The notes under the pieces were generated by a model. That model was not told the origin of the DNA. It searched no databases and worked only from the letters and a program-made list of their open reading frames with translations. The translations under genes were made by a program, and so were the position numbers. A stretch of DNA of 64,000 nucleotides from Betaproteobacteria bacterium (lineage in GTDB: Bacteria; Pseudomonadota; Gammaproteobacteria; Burkholderiales; Burkholderiaceae_C): assembly GCA_009923505.1 (NCBI GenBank), contig RFTK01000003.1, positions 1-64,000 on the forward strand, read 5' to 3'. This document shows positions 9,600 to 20,360 of the stretch, one piece after another (position 1 is the stretch's first letter; each line of letters opens with the position of its first letter).

Positions 9600-10616
9600 A
9601 TGACCCTCAACCGAAAATTTGTTCTCGACAACCGCCCGCAGGGCGAGGCCACCGCCAGCAATTTCCGCCTGGTGGAGGAAACCTTGCCGGCCCTGAAGGA
9701 CGGACAGGTGCTGATTCGTCACCACTATCTCAGCCTCGACCCCTACATGCGCGGTCGGATGAATGAGTCCAAGAGCTACGCGCAACCCCAGGCCCTGGGT
9801 GAAGTCATGATCGGCGGCACCGTGGGCGAAGTGGTGGAGAGCCGTTGCGACAAGTTTCGTCCCGGTGAGACCGTGGTGGGCATGGGCGGTTGGCAGCTCT
9901 ACAACGTGGTGGACGGCAACGCGCCAGGCCTCCTGCGTAAAGTCGATACGCGTCAGGTGCCGATCAGCCATTACCTGGGCGCTGTGGGCATGCCCGGGGT
10001 CACCGCCTATTACGGCTTGACGCAAATCATCGCCCCCAAGGCAGGCGACACGGTCACCGTGAGCGCCGCCAGCGGGGCGGTGGGCAGTGCCTATGGCGCC
10101 CTGGCCAAGGCTCGTGGGTGTCGTGTGGTCGGCATTGCCGGTGGGCAGGATAAATGCAATTACGTGGTCCAGGAGCTGGGCTTTGACGCCTGCATCGACT
10201 ACAAACAGCACGCCGATGCCGTGTCGCTGTCGCGCGCTTTGCACACCGCGTGTCCTTCGGGCATCGATGGCCACTTTGAAAATGTCGGTGGCAAGGTGTT
10301 AGATGCCGTCATGTTGCGCACCAATGCATTTGCACGGATTGCCGTGTGCGGCATGATTGCCGGCTACGATGGCGCGCCGTTGCCCATGGCCTACCCGGCG
10401 CTCATCCTGGTCAACCGCCTCAAAGTGGAAGGCTTCATCGTGAGCGAGCACATGGAGGTCTGGCCGGCAGCCCTGCAGGAATTGGGGCAACTGGTGGGCA
10501 GTGGCAAGTTCCGTCCCCGTGAGACCGTGGCGCAAGGGCTCGACAGTGCCCCCGAGGCTTTCCTGGGGTTGCTCAAGGGCCGCAATTTTGGCAAACAGTT
10601 GGTCAAACTGGTTTGA
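9600..10616 (+). CDS. NADP-dependent oxidoreductase, zinc-independent MDR (leukotriene B4 dehydrogenase/CurA-like)
   Basis: LSLDPYMRGRMNESKSYAQP, TVSAASGAVGSAYGALAKARGCRVVGIAGG, FENVGGKVLDAV. Confidence 0.92.
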   Translation: MTLNRKFVLDNRPQGEATASNFRLVEETLPALKDGQVLIRHHYLSLDPYMRGRMNESKSYAQPQALGEVMIGGTVGEVVESRCDKFRPGETVVGMGGWQLYNVVDGNAPGLLRKVDTRQVPISHYLGAVGMPGVTAYYGLTQIIAPKAGDTVTVSAASGAVGSAYGALAKARGCRVVGIAGGQDKCNYVVQELGFDACIDYKQHADAVSLSRALHTACPSGIDGHFENVGGKVLDAVMLRTNAFARIAVCGMIAGYDGAPLPMAYPALILVNRLKVEGFIVSEHMEVWPAALQELGQLVGSGKFRPRETVAQGLDSAPEAFLGLLKGRNFGKQLVKLV

Positions 10617-10685
10617 AACATCGCGCAGCGCCGACCCCAGGCTGGACGTGGCCTGGGGCTGTTGACCCCTTCAGAGGATGACGAG

Positions 10686-11585
10686 ATGATCACCGAATTT
10701 GCAGGCAAGACGGCTGTACTCACCGGCGCGGGTTCCGGCTTTGGTCTGGAATGCGCGCGCATTGCTGCAGCTCGGGGCATGCAACTGGTGCTGTTGGACG
10801 TGCAGCAAGATGCTTTGGACCGCGCGGTGGCCGAGTTGTCACCCCAAACGACGCAATGCATGGCGCGCTGTGTGGACGTCTCCGATGCCACGCAGATGCA
10901 GCAAATTGCCCATGACGTGTGGGCAACCATGGGGGCCCCGCACCTGGTCTTCAACAACGCCGGTGTGGCGGCGGGTGGACTGGTCTGGGAAAATTCGCTC
11001 GACGATTGGAACTGGGTCCTTGGAGTCAATCTGTGGGGCGTGATTCATGGTGTTCGCCTGTTCACCCCGATGATGCTGGATGCCGCCCGGCAAGATCCGT
11101 CCTACCGGGGCCATATTGTCAACACGGCCAGCATGGCAGGTTTGCTCACCCCACCCAACATGGGCATCTACAACGTGAGCAAGCATGCGGTGGTGTCATT
11201 GACCGAAACGCTCTACCAGGACTTGCACCTGGTGACCGAGCAGATCAGTGCCAGCGTGTTGTGCCCGTATTTCGTGCCCACCGGCATCAGCCAGAGCCAC
11301 CGGAACCGGCCCACTCAACGCACGTCTGAGGCACCGACCAAAAGCCAATTGATCGGTCAGGCCATGAGCGACAAGGCGGTGGGCAGTGGCAAAGTCAGTG
11401 CCGCCGAGGTCGCGCACAAGGTGTTCACAGCCGTCGAGGACGACCAGTTCTACATCTACAGCCATCCCAAGGCCCTGGGCAATGTGCAGCACCGCATGGA
11501 AGCCATCGTGAGCGGCTGCAACCCCCCGGACCCGTTTGCCGAGCGTCCGGACATTGGGGAGAGCCTGCGTCAGGCGTTGCGCTGA
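10686..11585 (+). CDS. SDR family oxidoreductase
   Basis: TGAGSGFGLECARI, NNAGVAAGG, YNVSKHAVVSL. Confidence 0.92.
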   Translation: MITEFAGKTAVLTGAGSGFGLECARIAAARGMQLVLLDVQQDALDRAVAELSPQTTQCMARCVDVSDATQMQQIAHDVWATMGAPHLVFNNAGVAAGGLVWENSLDDWNWVLGVNLWGVIHGVRLFTPMMLDAARQDPSYRGHIVNTASMAGLLTPPNMGIYNVSKHAVVSLTETLYQDLHLVTEQISASVLCPYFVPTGISQSHRNRPTQRTSEAPTKSQLIGQAMSDKAVGSGKVSAAEVAHKVFTAVEDDQFYIYSHPKALGNVQHRMEAIVSGCNPPDPFAERPDIGESLRQALR

Positions 11586-11648
11586 TTCGGGTGTCGTAGA
11601 CTGTCAGGTTGGCGCAGCCACGCGCGACTCCCGATTTTTCATTGATGT

Positions 11649-14060
11649 ATGCATTCCATTCTTGACCAACTCGGCACCGAACTGAAGGTGCGTGTCGAGC
11701 AGGTGAGGGCAGCCGTCGACTTGCTCGATGGTGGCGCCACCGTGCCTTTTATTGCCCGTTATCGCAAGGAGGCTACCGGGGGACTGGACGATGTTCAATT
11801 GCGTGAACTCGAAGTGCGCCTCACTTACCTGAGAGAACTCGACGCCCGTCGTGACGTGGTGCTCAAGAGCGTCGAGGAGCAGGGCCAATTGACGAACGCT
11901 CTGCGGGCCTCGCTGCTGAGCGCCACCACCAAACAGGAACTGGAAGATCTGTACCTGCCCTTCAAGCCCAAGCGCCGTACCAAAGGCATGATGGCCCGCG
12001 AGGCCGGTTTGGAGCCTCTGGCTGATCTGTTGCTGCTTGACCCCTCGCGAGACCCGAATGGTGAGGCTCAGGCCTATCTCAGACCAGCGGGCACCCCGGA
12101 GGGGACGGATTTTTCCAGCGTGTTGGCCGTGCTAGACGGCGTTCGCGACCTGCTTTCCGAGCGTTGGGCAGAAGACCCAGCCCTGGTGCAATCCTTGCGC
12201 GAATGGTTGTGGGAAGACGGTTATTTGCGCAGCCGACTCGCCTCGGGCAAGGATGAGAGCCACCCTGACAACGCCAAGTTTCGCGATTACTTCGACTACC
12301 AAGAGCCCATCCACCGCGTGCCGTCGCACCGTGCGCTGGCGGTGTTCCGCGGCCGAAGCCTGGACATTCTGGAAGCCAAGCTGGTGCAGGCCGAGGAACC
12401 GGAACCCGGCCAACCCAGCCTGGCAGAAGGCCGTGTGGCGCTTCATTTGGGGTGGCGTCATCAAGGGAGGCCCAGCGATGACCTGCTGCGCAAATGCGTG
12501 GCCTGGACCTGGCGCGTCAAGCTGAGCCTGTCTATCGAGCGAGACCTGCTGGGTCGCCTGCGTGAATCGGCGGAGCAAGTGGCCATCAAGGTGTTTGCCG
12601 ATAACTTGCGTGACCTGCTGCTGGCAGCACCTGCAGGCCCGCGCGTGGTCATGGGGCTGGACCCTGGCATCCGCACGGGGGTGAAAGTGGCCGTGGTGGA
12701 TGCCACGGGCAAGTTGGTCGATACCTCCACCGTATTTCCGCATGAACCTCGGCGCGACTGGGAAGGGTCGTTGCATGCGCTGGGTCGGTTGTGCGCGCAG
12801 CTCGGCGTCAATTTGATTGCGATCGGCAACGGCACGGCCAGCCGGGAGACGGACAAACTGGTAGCCGACCTGATTCAGCGGCTCAAATCCCTGCAACCCG
12901 ACGTTGACATCCAACGCGTGGTGGTGAGCGAGGCGGGCGCCTCGGTCTACAGCGCCTCGGAATTCGCCAGCCAGGAGATGCCGGATGTGGATGTCAGCCT
13001 GCGAGGGGCTGCCAGTATCGCTCGGCGTCTGCAAGATCCTCTGGCCGAGTTGGTGAAGATCGACCCCAAGTCGATTGGCGTCGGGCAGTACCAGCATGAC
13101 GTCAGCCAGGGCGATCTGGCCCGCACACTCGAGGCCGTGGTGGAGGATTGCGTGAACGCTGTGGGCGTGGATGTGAACACCGCCAGCGTCCCCTTGCTCT
13201 CGCGTGTCTCCGGTCTGAGTGGTGCGACAGCGCGTTCGCTGGTGCGCTGGCGAGAAAGCCAGGGGGCATTTGCCAACCGCCAACAACTGCTCAAGGTGCC
13301 CGGCCTGGGGGCCAAGACGTTTGAACAATGCGCTGGTTTTTTGCGCATACGCGGCGGGGACAATCCGCTGGACATGACCGGGGTTCACCCCGAAACCTAT
13401 CCGGTGGTGGAGCGCATCCTGGCCCATACCGCCCAGCCGGTGCACAACCTCATGGGGCGTGCTGACATGTTGCGCTCGCTCAAGCCCGAGTTGTTCACCA
13501 ACGACTCGGTCGGTGTGATCACGGTGCGCGACATCCTGACCGAATTGGAAAAACCCGGGCGCGACCCGCGTCCCGATTTCAAGGTGGCTCGCTTCAACGA
13601 CGGCGTGGAAAACCTGCAGGACCTGAAAGAAGGCATGGTGCTCGAAGGCACCGTCAGCAACGTGGCGGCCTTTGGGGCCTTTGTGGACCTGGGCGTGCAC
13701 CAGGATGGCCTCATCCATGTGAGCCAACTCAGCAATCGATTCGTCAGCGATGCCCGAGAAGTGGTCAAAACTGGCGATGTGGTCAGGGTGCGTGTGCTGG
13801 AGGTGGACCTGGCGCGTCAACGCATCAGCCTCTCCATGAAGTTGGATGGCGGTGGGGAACGCGGCGGTGACCGAGCCCGTGGATCAGGCAACCGATATGA
13901 ACAAGCCCCGCGCGACCACCGTGCCCGCGGGGGGGGTGGTGGGTTTGCGCAACCTCCTTCTTCCCCAGGAATGCGTGGTCGTTCAGGCCATGAAGCCCCG
14001 GCTGGGTCGGCCATGGCCTCGGCCTTCGCACGCCTGCAGGGACTGAAAGACAAGGGCTGA
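11649..14060 (+). CDS. tex: Tex family RNA-binding transcription accessory protein, with Gly/Arg-rich C-terminal tail
   Basis: [21 protein letters not shown]-terminus, YqgF-like [17 protein letters not shown], HhH region, C-terminal S1 domain [28 protein letters not shown]. Confidence 0.97.
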   Translation: MHSILDQLGTELKVRVEQVRAAVDLLDGGATVPFIARYRKEATGGLDDVQLRELEVRLTYLRELDARRDVVLKSVEEQGQLTNALRASLLSATTKQELEDLYLPFKPKRRTKGMMAREAGLEPLADLLLLDPSRDPNGEAQAYLRPAGTPEGTDFSSVLAVLDGVRDLLSERWAEDPALVQSLREWLWEDGYLRSRLASGKDESHPDNAKFRDYFDYQEPIHRVPSHRALAVFRGRSLDILEAKLVQAEEPEPGQPSLAEGRVALHLGWRHQGRPSDDLLRKCVAWTWRVKLSLSIERDLLGRLRESAEQVAIKVFADNLRDLLLAAPAGPRVVMGLDPGIRTGVKVAVVDATGKLVDTSTVFPHEPRRDWEGSLHALGRLCAQLGVNLIAIGNGTASRETDKLVADLIQRLKSLQPDVDIQRVVVSEAGASVYSASEFASQEMPDVDVSLRGAASIARRLQDPLAELVKIDPKSIGVGQYQHDVSQGDLARTLEAVVEDCVNAVGVDVNTASVPLLSRVSGLSGATARSLVRWRESQGAFANRQQLLKVPGLGAKTFEQCAGFLRIRGGDNPLDMTGVHPETYPVVERILAHTAQPVHNLMGRADMLRSLKPELFTNDSVGVITVRDILTELEKPGRDPRPDFKVARFNDGVENLQDLKEGMVLEGTVSNVAAFGAFVDLGVHQDGLIHVSQLSNRFVSDAREVVKTGDVVRVRVLEVDLARQRISLSMKLDGGGERGGDRARGSGNRYEQAPRDHRARGGGGGFAQPPSSPGMRGRSGHEAPAGSAMASAFARLQGLKDKG

Positions 14061-14066
14061 CACCCG

Positions 14067-15152
14067 ATGAAGGCCCTTCGACTGTATGCGGGACCCGGCG
14101 CTCATCGCCACCTGTCACGTGAAGGGCTCTCTGCTCACGATGTGCGTGTGATCACGGCTGCGGCCGGTGGCCCCAAAGGACTGATCCTGGGGCCGCTGGA
14201 TCGATTTATCTTCGGGGAGTGGCTCGCCGGCAGCGAGCAGACGGTGGATTTGGTGGGGGCTTCGATCGGAGCCTGGCGAATGGCCACCGCCTGCCTGAAT
14301 GACCCAGTGCCATCCCTGGTGCGGTTGGAGCATGACTATATCCATCAGGATTACCAACCTTTACCCGGTCAGTCCCGACCCACGGCCCAGCAGATCAGTC
14401 AGGCGTTTGCACACGGACTGACCTCGCATTACGGCGGGCGTCTCAACGAGATGTTGTCCCATCCGCGGTATCGTTTGCATGTCATGACGACACGGGGACG
14501 CGGCATCTTGCACCGCGAAGGTCGCTGGCGCACACCGCTGGGGTATGCCGGTGCCTATATCACCAACCTGGTGCAGCGCCGTGCCATGGGGGCGTGGTTG
14601 GAGCGGGTGGTGTTTTCGCGTGCGGTCCACGGTGAGCCTGGGCGTCTGCCCTTCAGGACTGACGACTACCCCAGCCGTCAACTCATGCTGACGGACGAGA
14701 ATTTCATGGCCGCTGTGCAGGCCAGTTGCTCGATTCCGTTTGTCATGACTGCGGTGCACGACATTCCTGGCGCCCCCACGGGTGCCTACTGGGATGGCGG
14801 CATTTCCGATTACCACCTGCATCTGGATACGCGGGATGTTCAAGGACTGGTGCTGTACCCGCATTTCCAGCCGAATGTGGTGCCGGGTTGGTTGGACAAG
14901 GCCTTGCGCTGGCGTCATGGGGTTAGCCCGTTTCTGGACCGTGTGTTGTTGCTGGCGCCTTCGCCCGAGTGGGTCGCCCGCCTACCCAACGCAAAGTTGC
15001 CTGATCGCACGGACTTCGTGCGCTACGCACAAGATTTCAACGAGCGGGTGAGGGTCTGGAAGGCAGCAACGTCGGCGGCTCAACAACTGGCCGATGAATT
15101 TGCAGCCTGGCTGGCCAAGCCCGACAGTCTGCAGGTGGAACCGCTGCCCTGA
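14067..15152 (+). CDS. Patatin-like phospholipase family protein
   Basis: GASIGAWR nucleophile-elbow motif and WDGGISDYH (Asp of the dyad). Confidence 0.75.
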   Translation: MKALRLYAGPGAHRHLSREGLSAHDVRVITAAAGGPKGLILGPLDRFIFGEWLAGSEQTVDLVGASIGAWRMATACLNDPVPSLVRLEHDYIHQDYQPLPGQSRPTAQQISQAFAHGLTSHYGGRLNEMLSHPRYRLHVMTTRGRGILHREGRWRTPLGYAGAYITNLVQRRAMGAWLERVVFSRAVHGEPGRLPFRTDDYPSRQLMLTDENFMAAVQASCSIPFVMTAVHDIPGAPTGAYWDGGISDYHLHLDTRDVQGLVLYPHFQPNVVPGWLDKALRWRHGVSPFLDRVLLLAPSPEWVARLPNAKLPDRTDFVRYAQDFNERVRVWKAATSAAQQLADEFAAWLAKPDSLQVEPLP

Positions 15153-15201
15153 AAAACAGGGCAACAGCGTCACCTCGCCAGTGCCGATGAAGTCATTCCA
15201 C

Positions 15202-15627
15202 TCACAGACTCAACGCCATGGTGACATGCGGGATGCCCACTTCCTCAAACGGCTCGCCCTCCACCACAAACCCCAACTTTGTGTAAAAACCGTGCGCTGA
15301 TTGTTGAGCATGAAGTTTGACGCAGCGGTCGCCTCGACCCCTGGCCTCTTGGAGCAGGGCTTGCATCACGGCGATGCCGGCCTGCTGTCCACGCAGGGCT
15401 TTCAGCACAGCCACGCGGCCAATCAGGCTGATGCCGTCCTGGGAAGGCAGCAGGCGTGCCGTGGCCACCGGTGTCTCATGCGGGGTGAACAAGACCACGT
15501 GCACACTGACCTCATCCTCGTCGTCCCATTCCAAATCAGCGGGAATGCCTTGCTCCTGCACAAACACGGCCGTGCGCACGGCGCCTGCGGCGGGCTGCAA
15601 GGCAGCCCATGACCCGACACGCAGCAT
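15202..15627 (-). CDS. GNAT family N-acetyltransferase
   Basis: VRTAVFVQEQGIPADLEWDDEDE and RVAVLKALRGQQAGIAVMQALLQEA ... YTKLGFVVEGEPFEEVGIPHVTM. Confidence 0.88.
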   Translation of the reverse strand: MLRVGSWAALQPAAGAVRTAVFVQEQGIPADLEWDDEDEVSVHVVLFTPHETPVATARLLPSQDGISLIGRVAVLKALRGQQAGIAVMQALLQEARGRGDRCVKLHAQQSAHGFYTKLGFVVEGEPFEEVGIPHVTMALSL

Positions 15628-15673
15628 GCCGTGAGGTTGGTGACAAGGATATTCTGCAGTCAAGCGATACACC

Positions 15674-16639
15674 TCAGTGCGTGAGGTTGAGGGCTGTTCG
15701 CAAGGCAGTTGCAGCGTCCTGCACCGCTTGCAAGGCTTCAGGAATGGCGCGCCCCATCTGGATGAACCCATGCACCACACCCCGGTAAATGTTCAGGTCC
15801 ACTGGCACGCGGTGTTGCCGCAGTTGATCGGCATACACCATGCCCTCGTCAAACAAGGGGTCGCACTCGGCCAGCCCGAACCAGGCGGGAGCCAGTCCGT
15901 CGTGGTCCGGTGCGAGGGTTGGCGAAAAGCGCCAGTCGAGTCGGTCTGTGGGGCTTTGTAGGTAGTGCCCATAAAAATACTCGATGGCTTCAGTTTCCAA
16001 CAAATAGCCGTGTGCATAGCGGCTGTGCGACGGCAGGTTCTGCTCGGGGACGCAACCCGGATAGAACATCAACTGCAGGGCCAGAGGCAGGCCAGCGTCT
16101 CGGGCCATCAAGGCCATGGCGGCGGTGAGTGTGCCGCCGGCGCTGTCGCCCGCCACGGCCAGTCGGTGGGCGTCAAGACCCAGGGTGTGGCTGTTTGCGT
16201 TCAGCCACTGCAGGGCGTCCCAGGCATCCAGATGGGCTGTGGGAAAGGGGTGGTCGGGTGCCAGGCGATAGTCCAGGGCGTAGACACGACAACCCGACCA
16301 CGCCGCCAGGCGCTGGCACAACTGTCCATGGGTGGTGGGGCTGCCCACGGTAAAACCGCCCCCATGCAGGTACAACACGGCAGGCGCGCCGCGCACCGCG
16401 CCACTTAGTTCGTCGCTCAACGGCGTCCAGCAGCGTACCGGCAACGCAAACCCATCGCGAGCAGGGATGCTCAGGGTCTGGACCTGCTGAACCGCAGGCG
16501 CGGGGGGCTCGAGCACTTCAGCGCCAGCGGCGTAGAGCTCGCGAGCCTGGTCGGGCGGCAAGGTGTGCAGAGGAGGTCGACCGGCTTTGGCAATGCGTTG
16601 CAGCACTTGCTGCATGGCCCCCGTCAGGTCAGAGGTCAT
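15674..16639 (-). CDS. Alpha/beta hydrolase, hormone-sensitive-lipase-like esterase
   Basis: YLHGGGFTVGSP oxyanion motif, VAGDSAGG nucleophile, VVHGF His. Confidence 0.92.
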   Translation of the reverse strand: MTSDLTGAMQQVLQRIAKAGRPPLHTLPPDQARELYAAGAEVLEPPAPAVQQVQTLSIPARDGFALPVRCWTPLSDELSGAVRGAPAVLYLHGGGFTVGSPTTHGQLCQRLAAWSGCRVYALDYRLAPDHPFPTAHLDAWDALQWLNANSHTLGLDAHRLAVAGDSAGGTLTAAMALMARDAGLPLALQLMFYPGCVPEQNLPSHSRYAHGYLLETEAIEYFYGHYLQSPTDRLDWRFSPTLAPDHDGLAPAWFGLAECDPLFDEGMVYADQLRQHRVPVDLNIYRGVVHGFIQMGRAIPEALQAVQDAATALRTALNLTH

Positions 16640-17582
16640 GACGCAATTCGTAAGGCAGGGGAATCGGGCTCACACGATGCCCTTGGCTGTCTTGCAGCAC
16701 AGATTCCGTCGCGTCCAAGGCAGACGTCTGAACCGACGCAATCAGCACCGTGCGTCCCGACCAGGGTGCCGACTGCGCCACGATGCCAGCAGGTTGAGAG
16801 GTGTCAGGCAAGAGAAACAATTCGCTGCCAGCAACCAGCGGTTCATGGCTCATGAACAGATGCGCTCGACGCTTGATGGCGCCACGGAACTGGCTGCGTG
16901 CCACGACTTCCTGCCCTGGATAGCACCCCTTCTTGAAACTCACGCCGTCCACCGATTCGTAGTTGAGCATCTGCGGGACAAACGCGTCGGCAGTGGCTGC
17001 CTGCACCTGGGCAATGCCACTGAGCACCTCCAGCCCCAACCAGTCACTCAACGACAAAGAGGGCAGGGCAGCAAGCCCGGGGTGAGCCGGTGTCCCCAGC
17101 CAGAGGGCGCGAGGTTGCCCCAAGGCCGGGTACAGGGTGATGAGGTCGCCGCCCTCATACGAACGATGCTGCCACGCGGTCAGAGCTGGGGTGTGGATCG
17201 CCTGCATCAGGGCCGGCCCCACCCAACCTTTGAGGCTGAATTGCGCGGTCACGTCCGTCAATCGGACCTTGGCACGCAGCACAAACATCGTCAACCGCTT
17301 GAGGGTGGCTGCCGCCAGATCGGACGAACAAATCAGCAGGATTTGCTCCGGGCTGCGCTTGAAGCCGACAAAGCTTGCCAACATCCGCCCCTTGGCGCTG
17401 CAATAGCCACACAGACGGGCCTGATCTGGCTGTAGCAGGGCGAAGTCGTGGGTCAACTGGTTGTGCAGAAACGAGACGGCGTCAGGGCCTTCGGCCTGCA
17501 AGATGCTCAAGTGAGGGAGGTCGCACGCGCCACCGACGAAGTCGTTGGGGAGGTGCAGGTTTTCCAGGTTGGGGTGGGTCAT
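16629..17582 (-). CDS. ygfZ: Folate-binding protein YgfZ (Fe-S cluster maintenance)
   Basis: KGCYPGQEVVAR signature (family K-x-C-Y-x-G-Q-E), aminomethyltransferase-like fold. Start chosen at MTHPNLENL. Confidence 0.93.
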   Translation of the reverse strand: MTHPNLENLHLPNDFVGGACDLPHLSILQAEGPDAVSFLHNQLTHDFALLQPDQARLCGYCSAKGRMLASFVGFKRSPEQILLICSSDLAAATLKRLTMFVLRAKVRLTDVTAQFSLKGWVGPALMQAIHTPALTAWQHRSYEGGDLITLYPALGQPRALWLGTPAHPGLAALPSLSLSDWLGLEVLSGIAQVQAATADAFVPQMLNYESVDGVSFKKGCYPGQEVVARSQFRGAIKRRAHLFMSHEPLVAGSELFLLPDTSQPAGIVAQSAPWSGRTVLIASVQTSALDATESVLQDSQGHRVSPIPLPYELRHDL

Positions 17583-18636
17583 GGCTCGATTATCATGTCC
17601 CTTCCAAATTGCGGACGGGATCAGGGTTGTGCGAGTGTGGTTGATTCGGGGAGTGGTCGGGCTGCTGACCGGTCTGGTTCTGCTGGCTGCCTGGGCCGGC
17701 TGGTGGACAAGCCGCGATCTTCCCTTGCGAACTTCCGTGGTGGAACTTGCCATCGAGCCGGGTACCTCGGTGCGCCAGATCGCCGAACAAGCCAAGACGG
17801 AAGGGGTCGAGGTATCGCCCTCGCTGCTGTACTGGTTGTTCCGACTGAGTGGCCAGGCGCGCCAGATCAAGGCCGGCAACTACGAAATCACGCCGGGTGT
17901 GAGTGCCTGGCAGTTGTTGCAAAAACTGGCACGCGGCGAAGAATCGCTGCAAGCTGTGACCTTGATCGAAGGATGGACCTGGCGCCAATGGCGCGCCGCC
18001 CTGGACAAGGCCGAGTTTTTACGTCATGACTCGCGCGATCTGTCTGATGCTGAACTCGCGCGTCGTCTGGGTTTGACCCCAGACGCTCTCGAAGGCCGTT
18101 TCTACCCGGACACCTACACCTACGCCAAAGGGAGTTCTGATTTCAAAGTGCTGGAACGGTCGCAGCGGGCCATGGAAAGACAACTCAAGGCGATCTGGAC
18201 ACAGCGCGCCAGCGATCTGTCCATCACCCAGATCGAGCAGGTTCGCATACTGTCCAGCCTGATAGAAAAGGAAACCGGACGAGCCAGTGACCGGGCGATG
18301 ATTTCCAGCGTGTTTCACAACCGTCTGCGATTGGGCATGCCCTTGCAGACCGACCCCACGGTGATCTACGGCATGGGCCCCAGCTTTGATGGCAACCTGA
18401 GGCGTCGCGATTTGCGTGCCGATCACCCTTGGAACACCTACACCCGAAACGGTCTGCCGCCTACCCCGATTGCCATGCCCGGCAAGGGGTCCCTCTTGGC
18501 CGCCGTGCAACCTGCGCGTAGCCAGGCCTTGTACTTTGTGGCTCGAGGCGATGGCAGCAGTGAATTCAGTGACAGCCTGGAACAACACAACCGGGCTGTT
18601 GATCGGTATCAGCGTTTGCGCCGGCAGGCACAATAG
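17581..18636 (+). CDS. mltG: Endolytic transglycosylase MltG (YceG-like)
   Basis: [75 protein letters not shown]. Start approximate. Confidence 0.95.
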   Translation: MARLSCPFQIADGIRVVRVWLIRGVVGLLTGLVLLAAWAGWWTSRDLPLRTSVVELAIEPGTSVRQIAEQAKTEGVEVSPSLLYWLFRLSGQARQIKAGNYEITPGVSAWQLLQKLARGEESLQAVTLIEGWTWRQWRAALDKAEFLRHDSRDLSDAELARRLGLTPDALEGRFYPDTYTYAKGSSDFKVLERSQRAMERQLKAIWTQRASDLSITQIEQVRILSSLIEKETGRASDRAMISSVFHNRLRLGMPLQTDPTVIYGMGPSFDGNLRRRDLRADHPWNTYTRNGLPPTPIAMPGKGSLLAAVQPARSQALYFVARGDGSSEFSDSLEQHNRAVDRYQRLRRQAQ

Positions 18637-18640
18637 CGTC

Positions 18641-19282
18641 ATGAGCGAAATTCCTCGTGGTCTGTTTGTGAGTGTTGAGGGTATCGATGGGGCTGGCAAA
18701 TCCACCCATATCGATGGTCTGGCGCGCCTGTTCGCGCAGCAGGGCCGACGTGTCACCCTGACCCGAGAGCCCGGCGGTACGCCCCTGGCGGAAACGCTCA
18801 GAACCCTGGTACTCAACGAGCCCATGGATCCCTTGACGGAAGCCTTGTTGGTCTTTGCTGCCCGCCGTGATCACTTGCAACAGGTGATTGAACCTGCGCT
18901 AGCGCGTGGCGATGTGGTTCTCTGCGACCGTTTTACCGATGCCACGTTTGCCTACCAAGGAGGTGGACGAGGCTTTGATCGGGCGGTGCTGTCGCAGCTG
19001 GAGCAGTGGGTGCAACAGCGTCCTCAAGGCCTGCGCGAACCCGATCTCACGCTCTGGTTTGTTCTGGATCCTCGCATTGCCGCGGAACGACTCAGCCAGG
19101 CGCGCGTCCCTGATCGCTTTGAATCACAACCATTGACTTTTTTTCAGCACGTGCACATGGGCTATCAGTTGCGCTGTGATGCCGCGCCCCAACGTTTTAT
19201 CCCGATCCAAGCGGATCAAACGCGTGAATTGGTGTGGGCGTCGGTAGAGTCCGCGCTACGCGCTCGGGGTGTGTTGACATGA
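18641..19282 (+). CDS. tmk: Thymidylate kinase
   Basis: [42 protein letters not shown]. Confidence 0.97.
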   Translation: MSEIPRGLFVSVEGIDGAGKSTHIDGLARLFAQQGRRVTLTREPGGTPLAETLRTLVLNEPMDPLTEALLVFAARRDHLQQVIEPALARGDVVLCDRFTDATFAYQGGGRGFDRAVLSQLEQWVQQRPQGLREPDLTLWFVLDPRIAAERLSQARVPDRFESQPLTFFQHVHMGYQLRCDAAPQRFIPIQADQTRELVWASVESALRARGVLT

Positions 19283-20307
19283 GTGACGCATCAACGCCCC
19301 CTGTCTTGGCCCCCTGGCTGGAGCGACAACTGTCTCGTCTCGTGGAGCACAGTGGCCATGCCTTGTTGCTGCAAGGCCCGAGCGGACTGGGGCAATACCC
19401 TCTGGCCTTGGCACTTGCCCAGGCCTGGTTATGTCATCAGCCCGTCACCACCGGTGCTGGTCAGCGAGGCTGTGGCATGTGCTCGAGTTGCCACGGCATC
19501 GCGGTACGTACCCACCCGGATCTTCGTGTGCTCATGCCCGAAACTGTGATGCTGGCGCTGGACTGGCCCCTGGACGAATCGGCCCACAAGGAAATTGACG
19601 ACAAGAAGCGCAAGCCCAGCCGCGAGATCCGCGTGGACGCCGCCCGTGACTTGATCACCTTCACGCAGCGCACGGCTTCGGGAGATCGAGGCAAAGTGGT
19701 GTTGATTTACCCGGCTGAACGGATGAACGGGGTGACCGCCAATACCTTGCTCAAAACCCTGGAAGAACCCTCGGGTGACACCCGGTTTATTCTGGCCACG
19801 GAGGCCCAGCACCAGTTGCTGCCCACCCTGCGCAGCCGCTGCGTGTCGCATGCCATGGTGGGGCCATCTCAGGCGGAGGGCGTGTCTTGGCTCACCGCTC
19901 AGGGCTTGCCTGAGGCCTTGGCGTCTGTCTTGCTGAAGGCAGCGGGCGGCCGACCCGATGACGCCAGGTCGATGGCCGAGCGTGGCTGGACCGACGCGCG
20001 CTGGGCGGCCATCCCCAAAGCCTTGCGTGCTGGTCAGCTTGAGCCCTTGCAGGACTTGGGTGGCGCCGAATTGATCGACGTGCTGCAGAAGGTCTGCCAT
20101 GATCAACTTGCGGCACACGTGGGGGGAGCGCCTCGTTTCTTTGCCCCCCAGGCCCTGGTATCCGGCACGTCCTTGCAGTCGCTCTCCCACTGGGCCCAAG
20201 CCTTGCAGCGAAGCGCTCGCACGGCCGATCACCCCTACCAGGCGGGACTGATGCTGGAGGCCATGGTCAGTCAGGCACGACAGGCGCTCTCCACCCGTGC
20301 TCTGTGA
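19279..20307 (+). CDS. holB: DNA polymerase III subunit delta'
   Basis: [23 protein letters not shown]-x8-CGMCSSC zinc site, [29 protein letters not shown]; follows tmk. Confidence 0.93.
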   Translation: MSDASTPPVLAPWLERQLSRLVEHSGHALLLQGPSGLGQYPLALALAQAWLCHQPVTTGAGQRGCGMCSSCHGIAVRTHPDLRVLMPETVMLALDWPLDESAHKEIDDKKRKPSREIRVDAARDLITFTQRTASGDRGKVVLIYPAERMNGVTANTLLKTLEEPSGDTRFILATEAQHQLLPTLRSRCVSHAMVGPSQAEGVSWLTAQGLPEALASVLLKAAGGRPDDARSMAERGWTDARWAAIPKALRAGQLEPLQDLGGAELIDVLQKVCHDQLAAHVGGAPRFFAPQALVSGTSLQSLSHWAQALQRSARTADHPYQAGLMLEAMVSQARQALSTRAL

Positions 20308-20360
20308 GCGTCAGGACCTGATCCGTCCTTGTTTTTTAGCGTGTTTTTTCACTTGTTGGT

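Noticed and set aside
12132-13820. 562-aa ORF antisense to tex
   Set aside because: High-GC shadow ORF; translation is His/Gln/Arg-rich with no domain features, and the tex frame is clearly the coding one.
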